From contig NZ_CP029426.2 in NCBI RefSeq assembly GCF_002266435.3, forward strand, positions 310,001-374,000: 64,000 nt of DNA. The letters are read 5' to 3'. Positions within the stretch are counted from its first letter, which is position 1. The number at the start of each line of letters is the position of its first letter. A program made the translations under genes and the position numbers. The notes below the pieces were generated by a model. It ran no database searches, was not told the origin of the DNA, and worked only from the letters and a program-made list of their open reading frames with translations. This stretch comes from Bradyrhizobium amphicarpaeae. Its GTDB lineage: Bacteria; Pseudomonadota; Alphaproteobacteria; Rhizobiales; Xanthobacteraceae. Of this stretch, positions 45,110-54,516 are shown in pieces.

Positions 45110-45508
45110 CTACTCCGCCTGCGCTTCGATGGCTTCCATATCGTCGTCCGACAAACCGAAATGGTGGCCGATCTCGTGGATCAGGACGTGGCGGACGATG
45201 TGGCCAAGGCTCTCGTCGTGCTCGGCCCAGTAATCCAGGATCGGACGGCGGTAGAGCCAGACCATGTTGGGCAGCCGCGCCACGTCGCCCAGGCTCTGCT
45301 GCGGCAGGCCGACGCCCTGGAACAGGCCGAGCAGGTCGAACTCGCTCTCGCATTCCATCTCGTTCAGGACCTCCTCGGTCGGGAAGTCGTCGACGCGGAT
45401 GATCACGCCCTCGCACAGGGCGCGAAATTCCGCCGGCAGGCGCTCGAAGATCTCGTGTGCCGTCGCTTCCATCTCGGCCAGCGAGGGCGCTTTCAGTTCC
45501 GTCCACAT
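45110..45508 (-). CDS. Minimal zincin-like metallopeptidase
   Basis: 132 residues. HEIGHHFGLSDDDM contains the HExxHxxGxxD zinc motif of zincins near residue 111. This small family (COG3824-type) also has the early FDLLGLFQGVGL and LYRRPILDYWAE blocks. No signal peptide is present, so it is likely cytoplasmic; substrates are unknown. The C-terminus EAIEAQAE is acidic. The upstream gene on the other strand diverges. Confidence 0.87.
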   Translation of the reverse strand: MWTELKAPSLAEMEATAHEIFERLPAEFRALCEGVIIRVDDFPTEEVLNEMECESEFDLLGLFQGVGLPQQSLGDVARLPNMVWLYRRPILDYWAEHDESLGHIVRHVLIHEIGHHFGLSDDDMEAIEAQAE

Positions 45509-45630
45509 GGGGTTCTCCTAGCGCGGGTTTCCCGCTGATGCATCCCGCTTTATAAAGCGTGGCGAGGTTGACGGGCGCCGCCAAAACGGGGAGCGTGGAC
45601 CTCGATCGAGAGCTTCGGGTGGGCAATAAA

Positions 45631-45942
45631 ATGCGAGCAAAAACAGCGCTGACGCTACTGTGCATGGGGTTGTTTTCGCAATTTTGCGGTGGCGCCGAGG
45701 CCCAGACGGCGGCGGGCCCCGAGATCCGCCTTGCCCAAGCGGCCCCGCCGGATGCCCGGCCGCGCAAGCGGCTCCCGCCGCGCTTGCGCGTCACGCCCTA
45801 TTACAGCCCTGACGGCGTCTATCCGCGCTACAATCCCGGCCCCGATGCGGTGCGCGAATGCAACGCGACCTATGTGCAGGAATTCAGGCCGAGCGGCACG
45901 GTGATCGTGCCGCGCGTGAGCTGTTACTGGCGCCGCGGCTGA
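45631..45942 (+). CDS. Small secreted protein of unknown function (first of three)
   Basis: 103 residues from the ATG at 45631. A signal peptide ends near GAEAQTA (about residue 25). The mature part contains RVTPYYSPDGVYPRYNPGPDAVREC and two Cys (in VRECNATY and SCYWRRG), probably a disulfide. The family is not recognised by me, but such YPRYNPGPDAVREC-containing proteins are common in Bradyrhizobium (from memory). It precedes two further small secreted-protein genes. Confidence 0.77.
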   Translation: MRAKTALTLLCMGLFSQFCGGAEAQTAAGPEIRLAQAAPPDARPRKRLPPRLRVTPYYSPDGVYPRYNPGPDAVRECNATYVQEFRPSGTVIVPRVSCYWRRG

Positions 45943-45989
45943 TGCCGGTTCAGCGCCGGCGCACAGCGCGGGAGGCTCGAGGAGGCGTC

Positions 45990-46247
45990 ATGGCGAGATG
46001 GTTTGCATTGGCCGTTGTCGTCGCGCTGGCCGCCGGCCTGTCGCGTGCTTCCGCTGCGCAAAGGGTGACGATTCCAGAGGCCTCGGCCGGCATCGCGGTT
46101 TTCGATGTGCGACACGCGCGAACCCACGGCATGGTGCGGCCTGTCGTGCGCCGTGATCCACGCTATTACGCACGGCCGGTCTCCTATCGTCCCTATCCCT
46201 ACGGAGTTCCCGCGCCGTTCGTGTTCGGCTACGGCCCCTTCTGGTGA
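45990..46247 (+). CDS. Small secreted Tyr/Pro-rich protein (second of three)
   Basis: 85 residues. A signal peptide ends near SRASAAQ. The mature part is Tyr/Arg/Pro-rich (RDPRYYARPVSYRPYPYG). GGAGG lies eight bases before the ATG. It starts 47 bases after the previous gene and may be cotranscribed. Function unknown. I could not separate this from a short non-functional frame except by its signal peptide and ribosome site. Confidence 0.68.
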   Translation: MARWFALAVVVALAAGLSRASAAQRVTIPEASAGIAVFDVRHARTHGMVRPVVRRDPRYYARPVSYRPYPYGVPAPFVFGYGPFW

Positions 46248-46390
46248 CGTCGCAACGCGACGCCGTTCATTCATGAGGCATTCACGTCGGCGTCCCTAGC
46301 GTGCCCTCGGGAGCGACTGCAATTGAACAGGGATGACGCGTGCCGGGAACGAGCATCGCCACTCCGCTGTCCATATCCACGGAGAAGTCC

Positions 46391-46918
46391 ATGCTTAAGA
46401 GTTTGGGTCTGAGGGCAGGCCCGGCGCGCCTGCTCGGGATCGCGGCCGCCGCGACGCTGATGCTGTCGGTCGGAACCGCGCGCCGTGCTGAAGCGCTGAA
46501 CCTGATCAATCCGGCGTCGTCACAAGCGGCCAAGGGCGTGAGTGAGGCTGCGAGCGACGACCTCGTCACGCAGGTTCGCCACGGCGGCGGTGGTCATGGC
46601 GGCGGCGGACATTTTCACGGCGGCGGCGGCTTCCGCGGCGGTGGATTCCATGGCGGCCATATCGGCGGCTTCCGCGCCGCGCCGGCCTTCCACGGCGGCG
46701 GTTATCGCTACGGCGGGGTTCACCGCTACGGCGGATTCCATCGCTACGGGATCTATCGGCCTCACTACGGCCACCGCCACTTCCACCGGCGCTATTATTA
46801 CGGCGGCTATTATCCCACTTACCATCACGCGCGCCGTTGCCGGGTCATCTGGACCTATTACGGCCCGCGCCGCATCTGCCGCTGGCATCGCTGGCACCAT
46901 CCGTATCGGTACTATTGA
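46391..46918 (+). CDS. Secreted His/Gly/Tyr-rich protein (third of three)
   Basis: 175 residues from the ATG at 46391, with GGAGAAG upstream. A hydrophobic signal-like stretch ends near RRAEALN (about residue 35). The mature half is made of His-Gly-Gly and Arg-Tyr repeats such as GGGHGGGGHFHGGGGFRGGG and later RYGGFHRYGIYRPHYGHRH, with a Cys pair near the end. Metal binding or surface attachment is possible. A bidirectional terminator follows. Confidence 0.82.
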   Translation: MLKSLGLRAGPARLLGIAAAATLMLSVGTARRAEALNLINPASSQAAKGVSEAASDDLVTQVRHGGGGHGGGGHFHGGGGFRGGGFHGGHIGGFRAAPAFHGGGYRYGGVHRYGGFHRYGIYRPHYGHRHFHRRYYYGGYYPTYHHARRCRVIWTYYGPRRICRWHRWHHPYRYY

Positions 46919-46935
46919 TAAGCACGATCAAAATA

Positions 46936-46962
46936 AAAAGGGCGCCTCAGCGGCGCCCTTTG
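46936..46962. terminator. Bidirectional intrinsic terminator
   Basis: Stem AAAGGGCGCC / GGCGCCCTTT with loop TCAGC, flanked by A and T runs, between the His-rich protein gene and a converging small gene. Confidence 0.85.
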
Positions 46963-46974
46963 TCTGTCCGGCGG

Positions 46975-47184
46975 TTAAAGCCAGTCCTTCAGCTTCCACG
47001 ACGAAGCTTTCCAGGGCATCAGGGTCTCGACCTTCCACTGCCTGAACATCGCGGGCGGCCAGCGGCTGAGCTTCGATGTTTCCTCGACGTCAGGCTTGGC
47101 GACGATGTGCAAGCGTGGCGCGCGCCGGCGGTGCTGCCGCGTGGCCTCGCCGATCAGGTCGACATATTCGGGCTTGTTGGCCAT
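46975..47184 (-). CDS. Small hypothetical protein
   Basis: 69 residues, basic and Trp-rich at the C-terminus (AMFRQWKVETLMPWKASSWKLKDWL), no signal or membrane segment. It lies between leuC and a terminator, on the same strand as leuC and about 95 bases downstream. Not recognised. The regular spacing to the terminator favours a real gene. Confidence 0.6.
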   Translation of the reverse strand: MANKPEYVDLIGEATRQHRRRAPRLHIVAKPDVEETSKLSRWPPAMFRQWKVETLMPWKASSWKLKDWL

Positions 47185-47279
47185 TTGCGCGCGTCCTCGC
47201 GAAAACCTCGCGAGGACGAGAGTGTCAGGCGATCGTTTAACGGCGGTTTGCCGCGATCGCTACAATTGCAGGGAGTGGC

Positions 47280-48686
47280 TCAGCGCCAGTCCCTGACGTC
47301 GACGAAATGACCCGCGATCGCCGCCGCCGCCGCCATCGCCGGCGACACCAGGTGGGTGCGGCCCTTGAAGCCCTGGCGGCCCTCGAAGTTGCGGTTCGAG
47401 GTCGAGGCGCAGCGCTCTTCCGGAGCCAGCTTGTCCGGGTTCATCGCGAGGCACATCGAGCAGCCCGGCTCGCGCCATTCGAAGCCGGCCTTGATGAAGA
47501 TCTTGTCCAGACCCTCAGCTTCGGCCTGTTCCTTCACGAGGCCGGAGCCCGGCACGACCATGGCGTTGACATGCGCCGAGACGGTCTTGCCTTCGGCAAT
47601 CTTGGCGGCGGCGCGCAGATCCTCGATGCGGCCGTTGGTACAGGAGCCGATGAAGATGCGATCGACCTTGATGTCGGTGATCTTCGTGCCCGCCGTCAGG
47701 CCCATGTACTTCAGCGCGCGATGCTTGGAGAGGCGCTTGGCCTCGTCTGCGATCTTGTCGGGATCGGGCACCATGCCGGTCACCGAGATGACGTCCTCAG
47801 GCGAAGTGCCCCAGGTCACGATCGGCGGCAGCTTGGCGGCATCGAGGCGCAGCTCGTTGTCGAAATGCGCGCCGTCGTCGGAGCGCAGTTTTTCCCAGTA
47901 GCGCATCGCCGCATCCCACTCCGCGCCCTTCGGCGCCTTGGGACGGCCGCGCAGGAAGTCGAACGCTTTCTGGTCGGGCGCAACCAGGCCGGCGCGGGCG
48001 CCGCCTTCGATCGACATGTTGCAGACCGTCATGCGGCCTTCCATCGACAGCGCCTGGATCGCGTCACCGGCGTATTCCAGCACATAGCCGGTACCGCCTG
48101 CGGTGCCGATCTCGCCGATGATGGCCAGGATGATGTCCTTGCCCGTCACGCCGTCGGGCAATTTGCCGTCGACGGTGACGCGCATGTTCTTTGCTTTTTT
48201 CTGGATCAGCGTCTGGGTCGCCAGCACGTGCTCGACCTCGGACGTGCCGATGCCGTGCGCGAGCGCGCCGAACGCGCCATGCGTCGAGGTGTGGCTGTCA
48301 CCGCAAACGATGGTGGTGCCGGGCAGGGTGAAGCCCTGCTCGGGACCGATGACGTGGACGACGCCCTGGCGCTTGTCGAACTCGTTGTAATATTCGATGC
48401 CGAATTCCCTGGCGTTGTCGGCCAGCGCCTTGATCTGCTCGATGCTTTCCGGATCAGGGTTCGGCTTGGTGCGATCGGTGGTCGGCACGTTGTGGTCGAC
48501 CACGGCGAGCGTCTTCTCCGGCGCGTGCACCTTGCGGCCGGTCATGCGCAGGCCTTCGAACGCCTGCGGCGAGGTCACCTCGTGCACCAGATGGCGGTCG
48601 ATATAGAGCAGGCAGGTGCCGTCGTCGGCTTCGTGCACCAGATGGTCGTTCCAGATCTTGTCGTACAGGGTGGTGGGCTTGGACAT
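47280..48686 (-). CDS. leuC: 3-isopropylmalate dehydratase large subunit
   Basis: 468 residues. It is an aconitase-type enzyme with a [4Fe-4S] cluster whose Cys ligands lie in [10 protein letters not shown] and GCSMCLAMN. Other signatures are [11 protein letters not shown] and [32 protein letters not shown]. It works with LeuD. A small secondary frame lies upstream (48766-48891). No leader-peptide attenuator was seen. Confidence 0.97.
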   Translation of the reverse strand: MSKPTTLYDKIWNDHLVHEADDGTCLLYIDRHLVHEVTSPQAFEGLRMTGRKVHAPEKTLAVVDHNVPTTDRTKPNPDPESIEQIKALADNAREFGIEYYNEFDKRQGVVHVIGPEQGFTLPGTTIVCGDSHTSTHGAFGALAHGIGTSEVEHVLATQTLIQKKAKNMRVTVDGKLPDGVTGKDIILAIIGEIGTAGGTGYVLEYAGDAIQALSMEGRMTVCNMSIEGGARAGLVAPDQKAFDFLRGRPKAPKGAEWDAAMRYWEKLRSDDGAHFDNELRLDAAKLPPIVTWGTSPEDVISVTGMVPDPDKIADEAKRLSKHRALKYMGLTAGTKITDIKVDRIFIGSCTNGRIEDLRAAAKIAEGKTVSAHVNAMVVPGSGLVKEQAEAEGLDKIFIKAGFEWREPGCSMCLAMNPDKLAPEERCASTSNRNFEGRQGFKGRTHLVSPAMAAAAAIAGHFVDVRDWR

Positions 48687-49012
48687 GAGCTTGAGCTCCG
48701 AAAGAATGTTGAGTCAGCGGATAGGCGCGCGCGGCGCGCGGGCAACGAAAACGTCAGCGCAGCTTTTAGGCTGCGCGCGTAAGCTCTGACGTTGCCGAGG
48801 TCGCAAAGCGTCCGAAGAACCGGCCAGGCAGCCGCGAGCGATCGTCGATGACGACGCGCTTGACGGGGGCGAGGCTGGTCGGATCTGGAAACATTCCAGG
48901 AATATATAGCAGGCCGAACCGGAATCGCGAGTGGTTTGACACGCACGGCTGACGCAACAAAAAAGCGCGGGGTTTTGCCCCGCGCCTTTCGAAACCCGAT
49001 TGTAAGCGGAGC
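48687..49012. other. 326-base spacer between leuC and rplS
   Basis: It contains the rplS terminator (48958-48986) and about 250 bases with no certain gene. A small minus-strand frame of 42 codons (48766-48894, starting MFPDPTSL, ending ELTRAA) has codon use like its neighbours but no good ribosome site. Confidence 0.55.
48958..48986 (-). terminator. Intrinsic terminator of the rpsP-rimM-trmD-rplS operon
   Basis: On the minus strand, stem GCGCGGGG / CCCCGCGC around a CAAAA loop is followed by seven T bases, 27 bases past the rplS stop. Confidence 0.9.
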
Positions 49013-49393
49013 TTACTCGTTCACGGCCTTGGCGTGCTCGGTCTTCTCGACGATACGGGCCGACTTGCCGCGCAGCTGGCGCAGGTAATAGAGCTTGGCG
49101 CGACGCACCTTGCCGCGGCGCACCACCTTGATCGAGTCGATCATCGGCGACATCACCGGGAACACGCGCTCGACGCCTTCGCCGTAGGAGATCTTGCGGA
49201 CGGTGAAGCTCTCGTTGAGGCCACCGCCGGAACGGCCGATGCAGACGCCTTCATAGGCCTGCACGCGGGTGCGGTCGCCTTCGACGACCTTCACGTTGAC
49301 GATCACGGTGTCGCCGGGACCGAATTCCGGAATGTCCTTGCCGGCGGACAGCTTGTCGAACTGCTCTTTTTCGAGCTGTTGGATCAGGTTCAT
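49013..49393 (-). CDS. rplS: 50S ribosomal protein L19
   Basis: 126 residues, full length for L19. Signatures are [43 protein letters not shown] and the basic [19 protein letters not shown], at the 30S-50S bridge. The ATG at 49393 is preferred because GGAGAT lies seven bases before it; a start five codons upstream has none. Last gene of the rpsP-rimM-trmD-rplS series, followed by a strong terminator. Confidence 0.97.
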   Translation of the reverse strand: MNLIQQLEKEQFDKLSAGKDIPEFGPGDTVIVNVKVVEGDRTRVQAYEGVCIGRSGGGLNESFTVRKISYGEGVERVFPVMSPMIDSIKVVRRGKVRRAKLYYLRQLRGKSARIVEKTEHAKAVNE

Positions 49394-49504
49394 GGGGTAA
49401 ATCTCCATCGGCGCGCCCAGCCGCGAGACACGGGGGCTGCGCGAAATTCGTTGATCCAGCTATTGCGGATGTGGCCGCTCCTATAAGGCAAGCCGGAGGG
49501 TTTG

Positions 49505-50260
49505 TCACCCGTCTGTCTTGTTTTTTGGCGTTTTTTGGCGTCCGGCCCGATTCGGGGGCTTTGCCGGGATCTGGGCCCACAAATCGGGCCGCCGGGCCGC
49601 CGTCAGCGCTTCGGATTGCGCCCGCCGCCAGGCCGCGACCTTGGCATGGTCGCCAGAGGTCAGGATATCAGGGATCGGGGCCCCCTCGAACAGCTGCGGG
49701 CGGGTATATTGCGGGTATTCGAGCAGGCCGTCGGAGAAGCTTTCCTCGGTTCCCGAGGCTTCCTTGCCCATCACCCCCGGCAACAGCCGGACGCAGGCGT
49801 CGATCAGGGCCAAAGCTGCGATTTCGCCCCCGGACAGGACGTAATCGCCGATCGAAACCTCCTCCAGGCCCCGCCCGTCGATCACCCGCTGGTCGATCCC
49901 CTCGAACCGGCCGCAGACGATCAGGGGGCCTGGGCCCTGGGCGAGCTCTGTGACGCGAGCCTGGGTCAATGGCCGACCCCGGGGGCTCATCAGCAGCCGG
50001 GGCCGCTCAGGGGCGATCCCGGCGGCATCGATGGCAGCCGCCAGAACATCCGCCCGCAGCACCATGCCTGGCCCGCCGCCGGCGGGGGTGTCATCGACGC
50101 TGCGGTGGCGGTCGGTAGCGGACGCCCGGATGTCGCGCGCCTCGAGCTGCCAGAGCCCGGAGGCCAGCGCGCGGCCGGCGAGGCTCACGCCGAGCGGCCC
50201 CGGAAACATTTCCGGAAACAGCGTCAGCACCGTCGCGCGCCAGGGGGTGGGGTTGGTCAT
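49505..50260 (-). CDS. trmD: tRNA (guanine37-N1)-methyltransferase
   Basis: 251 residues. It methylates G37 next to the anticodon to prevent frameshifting. The trefoil-knot SAM site is formed by [12 protein letters not shown], the later [12 protein letters not shown] and [11 protein letters not shown]. It lies between rimM (with an R7-type repeat in the gap) and rplS. The tail [17 protein letters not shown] is a basic, possibly flexible end. Confidence 0.97.
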   Translation of the reverse strand: MTNPTPWRATVLTLFPEMFPGPLGVSLAGRALASGLWQLEARDIRASATDRHRSVDDTPAGGGPGMVLRADVLAAAIDAAGIAPERPRLLMSPRGRPLTQARVTELAQGPGPLIVCGRFEGIDQRVIDGRGLEEVSIGDYVLSGGEIAALALIDACVRLLPGVMGKEASGTEESFSDGLLEYPQYTRPQLFEGAPIPDILTSGDHAKVAAWRRAQSEALTAARRPDLWAQIPAKPPNRAGRQKTPKNKTDG

Positions 50261-50275
50261 CGGATCTCAGTTCTC

Positions 50276-50416
50276 GTCGTCCCGGACAAGCGCAGCGAAG
50301 CGGAGCGCAGATCCGGGACCCATAACCACCGCAGGCAGTTTTGCGACGGCTGGAGCGATCAGCTTAGCCAAAAATTTCGGCCTGTGGTTATGGGTCCCGG
50401 CTTTCGCCGGGACGAC
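50276..50416. repeat. Palindromic repeat, family R7, diverged copy, between rimM and trmD
   Basis: Ends CTCGTCGTCCCGGA and CGGGACGAC, with inner GGGACCCATAACCACCGCAG and its complement CTGTGGTTATGGGTCCC. It overlaps the 3' end of rimM by about 29 bases and encodes its last residues. Confidence 0.82.
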
Positions 50417-50945
50417 TCGGGGAAAGAGCTTCGCCTCGCTCCTCTCCCTCGATCTCCTGCGGTAGCGCGATCACCACGCGGCCGCCTGTGAGATCGACCT
50501 CCGGCACCACCGCGTTGGTGAACGGCAGCAGCATCGTCGCGCCCCTGGGCGGGGCGATCTCGATGATGTCGCCGGCGCCGAAATTATGGATCGCGAGCAC
50601 GCGGCCGAGCGCGTCGCCGTCGGTGGTGACGGCGGCGAGCCCGATCAGATCAGTGTGGTAATATTCGTCCTCGTCCGTCGCGGGCAGTTTCTCGCGCGCG
50701 ACGTAGAGCTCGATGCCGTTGAGGCGCTCGGCCTCATCGCGGGTCGTGACGCCCTTGAACGTCGCGACCAGATGATCCTTGGCCTCGCGCGCCGTCGCGA
50801 CCTCGAAATGGCGCTTGCCGTCCTTGGACAGCAGCGGACCGTAGCGCTTCACGGCAAAGGGATCTTCGGTGAAGGTCCACAATTTGACCGCACCGCGCAC
50901 CCCATGCGCGGCGCCGATCCGCGCGACGCAGATCAGCGCCGACAT
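50388..50945 (-). CDS. rimM: Ribosome maturation factor RimM
   Basis: 185 residues. It assists 16S processing and 30S maturation by binding S19. The N-terminal barrel starts [23 protein letters not shown], and the PRC-barrel end includes [15 protein letters not shown]. The last residues, SRPGESRDP, are encoded by the arm of an R7 repeat, so the true end was probably shorter or different before the repeat. It is followed by trmD; rpsP ends eight bases upstream. Confidence 0.94.
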   Translation of the reverse strand: MSALICVARIGAAHGVRGAVKLWTFTEDPFAVKRYGPLLSKDGKRHFEVATAREAKDHLVATFKGVTTRDEAERLNGIELYVAREKLPATDEDEYYHTDLIGLAAVTTDGDALGRVLAIHNFGAGDIIEIAPPRGATMLLPFTNAVVPEVDLTGGRVVIALPQEIEGEERGEALSPSRPGESRDP

Positions 50946-50953
50946 GATTTAGC

Positions 50954-51286
50954 TTAGCCCTTCGCGGCGGCTTCGGCCTGCGCCTTGCGCTCCTTGCGCG
51001 GCACGGCCTTTTCCGGATTGTTGCGCACTTCGCGCTTCTTGACGCCGGCGGCGTCGAGGAAGCGGGACACGCGGTCCGACGGCTGCGCGCCCTTGGCGAG
51101 CCAGGCCTTGACCTTGTCCATGTCGAGCTTCAGCCGGGTCTCGTTGTCTTTCGGCAGCAGCGGATTGAAATAGCCGAGACGCTCGATGAAGCGGCCATCG
51201 CGGGGGAAACGCGAGTCGGCGACGACGACGTGATAGACGGGACGCTTCTTGGTGCCTGCGCGGGCGAGGCGGATGACGACGGACAT
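50954..51286 (-). CDS. rpsP: 30S ribosomal protein S16
   Basis: 110 residues. The core is [21 protein letters not shown], then the [16 protein letters not shown] strand, [12 protein letters not shown] and [13 protein letters not shown]. The C-terminal [19 protein letters not shown] extension is typical of alphaproteobacteria. First gene of rpsP-rimM-trmD-rplS; an R3 repeat lies upstream, between it and ffh. Confidence 0.97.
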   Translation of the reverse strand: MSVVIRLARAGTKKRPVYHVVVADSRFPRDGRFIERLGYFNPLLPKDNETRLKLDMDKVKAWLAKGAQPSDRVSRFLDAAGVKKREVRNNPEKAVPRKERKAQAEAAAKG

Positions 51287-51328
51287 TCAGTTCTCCTAAG
51301 TGTTGCTAATTCAAAGGTCGATTTGATT

Positions 51329-51415
51329 CGTCATTGCGAGGCGCGAAGCGACGAAGCAATCCAGACTGCTTCTGCGGAAGCATCTCTGGATTGCTTCGCC
51401 TCGCTCGCAATGACG
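51329..51415. repeat. Interspersed palindromic repeat, family R3, copy 2
   Basis: Arms CGTCATTGCGAGGCGCGAAGCG and CGCCTCGCTCGCAATGACG, with GAAGCAATCCAGA and TCTGGATTGCTTC inside: one long stem-loop. It lies between ffh and rpsP, on the minus-strand transcript. Confidence 0.88.
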
Positions 51416-51428
51416 GGTGAGAGTGACA

Positions 51429-52976
51429 TCATTTCTTCTTGCCCGGGAAACCGCCGAGGCCCGGCAGCATCGGCTTGCCGCTGAGGCCTGTGAGCCCCGG
51501 CACGTTCGGCAGGCCCTGACGCAAGCCGGCCGGCAGATCCTTCGGCAGGCTGGGCAGCCCCTGTCCGCCGCCGCTCTGCATCTTTTCCTGCAGCGCCTTC
51601 ATCTCTTCCGGCGAGGGCGGCTTCATGCCGCCGCCAAAGCCCATGGCCTGTGCGATGCCGGCGAGCGGGCCGCGCTTGCCGGAGCCCATCGCCTTCATCA
51701 CGTCGGCCATGTTCCGGTGCATCTTGAGCAGCTTGTTGACTTGCTCGACGCTCTGGCCGGACCCCGCGGCGATACGCTTCTTGCGGCTGGCCTTGAGCAA
51801 ATCGGGGTGGCGGCGCTCGTCGCGCGTCATGGAATCGATCACCGCGACCTGGCGCTTCAGGATCTTGTCGTCGATGCCGGCGGCCGCGATCTGGTTCTTC
51901 ATTTTGGCGATGCCGGGCATCATGCCCATCAGGCCGCTGATGCCGCCCATGCTGGCCATCTGCAGCAGCTGCTCGCGCATGTCGTTGAGGTCGAACTGAC
52001 CCTTGCGCATGCGCTCGGCGGTGCGCGCGGCCTTCTCGGCGTCGATATTGGCGGCGGCACGTTCGACCAGCGACACCACGTCGCCCATGCCGAGGATGCG
52101 GCCGGCAATACGGTCCGGGTGGAAATCTTCCAGCGCATCGGTCTTTTCACCGGTGCCGATCAGCTTGATCGGCTTGCCGGTGACGGCGCGCATCGACAGC
52201 GCAGCGCCGCCACGGCCGTCGCCGTCGACACGGGTCAGCACGATGCCGGTGAGGCCGACGCGCTGGTCGAAGGCGCGGGCGAGGTTGACGGCGTCCTGGC
52301 CGGTGAGCGAGTCCGCAACCAGCAGCACTTCATGTGGATTCGCAGCGGCTTTGATCGCGGCTGCCTCCGCCATCATGTCTTCGTCGAGCGTGGTGCGGCC
52401 GGCGGTATCGAGCAGCACGACGTCGTAGCCGCCGAGCTTGCCGGCTTCCAGCGCACGCTTGGCAATCTGCGGCGGCTGCTGGCCGGCGACGATCGGCAGC
52501 GTCGGAATGTCGAGGTCGCGGCCGAGCACGGCCAGCTGTTCCATCGCCGCCGGACGATAGACGTCGAGCGAGGCCATCAGCACCTTGCGCTTGTCGCGCT
52601 GGACCAGCCGGCGGGCGAGCTTTGCGGTGGTGGTGGTTTTGCCCGAGCCCTGCAGGCCGACCATCATGATCGGCACCGGCGGCACGGAATTGATGTCGAT
52701 GGTCTGGCTTTCGGCGCCGAGCGTGTTGATCAGCTCGTCATGGACGATCTTGACCACCATCTGGCCGGGGGTGACCGACTTGACGACGGTGGCGCCGATC
52801 GCCTGCTCGCGGACGCGCTCGGTGAAGCTACGGACCACCTCGAGCGCGACGTCGGCCTCCAGCAGCGCGCGGCGCACTTCGCGCATCGCGGCGTCGACGT
52901 CCTTTTCGGTCAGCGCACCGCGCCCCGTCAGACGATCGAGAATGCCACCAAGCCGTTCCGACAGATTGTCGAACAA
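51429..52976 (-). CDS. ffh: Signal recognition particle protein Ffh (SRP54)
   Basis: 515 residues. The N-terminal helical domain (1-90) is followed by the SRP GTPase (G domain: GLQGSGKTTTTAKLARRL, DVYRPAA, VLLDTAGRTTLD, LTRVDGDGRGGAAL) and the methionine-rich M domain (about 320-440, with MGSGKRGPLAGIAQAMGFGGG-like end). The Gly/Met/Pro-rich tail beyond 470 is variable. It pairs with FtsY encoded at 60746. Upstream is a spacer in which I see no SRP RNA. Confidence 0.97.
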   Translation of the reverse strand: MFDNLSERLGGILDRLTGRGALTEKDVDAAMREVRRALLEADVALEVVRSFTERVREQAIGATVVKSVTPGQMVVKIVHDELINTLGAESQTIDINSVPPVPIMMVGLQGSGKTTTTAKLARRLVQRDKRKVLMASLDVYRPAAMEQLAVLGRDLDIPTLPIVAGQQPPQIAKRALEAGKLGGYDVVLLDTAGRTTLDEDMMAEAAAIKAAANPHEVLLVADSLTGQDAVNLARAFDQRVGLTGIVLTRVDGDGRGGAALSMRAVTGKPIKLIGTGEKTDALEDFHPDRIAGRILGMGDVVSLVERAAANIDAEKAARTAERMRKGQFDLNDMREQLLQMASMGGISGLMGMMPGIAKMKNQIAAAGIDDKILKRQVAVIDSMTRDERRHPDLLKASRKKRIAAGSGQSVEQVNKLLKMHRNMADVMKAMGSGKRGPLAGIAQAMGFGGGMKPPSPEEMKALQEKMQSGGGQGLPSLPKDLPAGLRQGLPNVPGLTGLSGKPMLPGLGGFPGKKK

Positions 52977-53291
52977 TGAAGTCGTCCTTGTCCTGCTCGC
53001 CAGAACGGCGATCTTCCAAACACCTTTACGCCCGAGGGCGCATCGCGCTGTCGGGCGTTGACCTCCGGCCTCCAGGGCCAGTCGGCGGGTCGAAAAGAAA
53101 GCCTTTCCGAGAAAGTGGCGGGGTTAAACGCCGCTCCCGCCTAAAAGTCAAGGAAAGTTCGGGCGCCGGGCAGCCTTGGCCATCGCAACGCCTTGAAATG
53201 ACGGGCTTTCCACCGGCGGGTTCCTTTTTCGACCATCCCGCCCATATAGCGGTGATGCCATACCGGCCCGACCGCCCCTGAAGCCCGCCCC
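52977..53291. other. 315-base spacer between ffh and the MBL-fold gene
   Basis: No gene is supported. Leaders of both genes must lie here. I looked for a 4.5S SRP RNA hallmark (GGAAGGAAGCAGCC-like) and did not find it. Confidence 0.6.
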
Positions 53292-54356
53292 GTGACGATC
53301 ACCCGCCGCCGTGTTTTCGGACTGCTAGCCGGCGCCGGTGCGCTGGTCGGCGGTCCCTCGCTCTGGATGTCCCGCATGAAAACCTATGACGGCCCGGTTT
53401 CCGACCATTTCGACGGCCTGACCTTTTTCGATCCCGACGGTGTGCCGCCGAAATCGCTCCGAGAGGTGCTGCGCTGGCAGTTCGGCGGCGGGCGGCAACG
53501 GGCGACATGGCCCGTGTGGGCGCCGAGTCCCCATGCCGACACCCCGCCCGCCCGTGTCGATGGCGACAAGGTCCGGCTCTCCTTCGTCGGCCACGCCAGC
53601 TGGCTGATCCAGGCCGGCGGCCTCAACATCCTGGTCGATCCGGTGTGGTCGGAGCGGGTCTCCCCGGTCAGCTTCGCCGGACCGAAGCGGCACAACGACC
53701 CCGGCATCGCCTACGAAAGCTTGCCGAAAATCGACGTCGTGCTGGTCTCGCATGGCCATTACGACCATCTCGATATCGCCACGCTGTCGCGGCTTGCCAA
53801 GGATTTTGCCCCACGCGTCGTCACCCCGCTCGGCAACGACGTGACGATGCGCAGCACCGATTCCGCGATCAAGGCCGAAGCGTTCGACTGGCACGACTGC
53901 GTCGAGCTCGGCGGAGGCATCGCCGTGCATCTGGTGCCGACACGGCACTGGACCGCGCGCGGCATCCTCGATCGCAACAAGGCGCTGTGGGCGAGTTTCG
54001 TGCTGGAGACGCCGGCCGGGAAAATCTACGTCGTCTGCGATTCCGGCTACGGCGACGGCAGGCATTTCCGCCGCGTGGCCGAACGGCACGGCAAGCTGCG
54101 GCTGGCGATCCTCCCCATCGGCGCCTACGAGCCGCGCTGGTTCATGCGCGACCAGCACATGAATCCGGAAGATGCGGTGAAGGCGCTGGCCGATTGCGGC
54201 GCCGAGGCCGCGCTCGGGCATCATCACGGCACGTTCCAGCTCACCGACGAAGCGATCGACGCGCCGGCCAAGGCACTGGTGGAAGCGCTCGACGCGGCGG
54301 AGATTTCGCAGCAGCGGTTCGTGGCGATGAAGCCCGGGCAGGTGGTGGAGATATAG
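53292..54356 (+). CDS. MBL-fold hydrolase, NAPE-PLD/UlaG-like, possibly Tat-exported
   Basis: 354 residues starting from GTG. The N-terminus ITRRRVFGLLAGAGALVGG looks like a Tat signal. The metallo-beta-lactamase site is SHGHYDHLD, with FVGHASWLIQAGG before it and, later, VPTRHWTARGILDRNKALWASF, GYGDGRHF and HHHGTFQL as further ligands. These sequences match phospholipase D-like members (NAPE-PLD/RomA family), but the substrate is unknown. It diverges from ffh and converges on the SIMPL gene. Confidence 0.87.
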   Translation: MTITRRRVFGLLAGAGALVGGPSLWMSRMKTYDGPVSDHFDGLTFFDPDGVPPKSLREVLRWQFGGGRQRATWPVWAPSPHADTPPARVDGDKVRLSFVGHASWLIQAGGLNILVDPVWSERVSPVSFAGPKRHNDPGIAYESLPKIDVVLVSHGHYDHLDIATLSRLAKDFAPRVVTPLGNDVTMRSTDSAIKAEAFDWHDCVELGGGIAVHLVPTRHWTARGILDRNKALWASFVLETPAGKIYVVCDSGYGDGRHFRRVAERHGKLRLAILPIGAYEPRWFMRDQHMNPEDAVKALADCGAEAALGHHHGTFQLTDEAIDAPAKALVEALDAAEISQQRFVAMKPGQVVEI

Positions 54357-54375
54357 CTCTCTCCACATACACCTC

Positions 54376-54513
54376 TCGTGCCCCGGACGCAGCGCAGCAC
54401 GTAAGTGATGTGTTGCTGAGCCGGGGCCCATGTCGATGCAGAGTTACTGTGTCAGCTTCTGGATCCCGGCTCTGCGCAGCGTCACTACGTGCCGCAGCGC
54501 GTCCGGGACACGA
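54376..54513. repeat. Interspersed palindromic repeat, family R7, copy 2
   Basis: Ends CGTGCCCCGGACGCAGCGCAGCACG and CGTGCCGCAGCGCGTCCGGGACACGAG are complementary; inner AGCCGGGGCCCATG and TCCCGGCT are like the copies at 43271 and 62300. Confidence 0.86.
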
Positions 54514-54516
54514 GAC

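Noticed and set aside
52977..53291. Possible 4.5S SRP RNA next to ffh
   Set aside because: The conserved SRP RNA loop sequence is absent.
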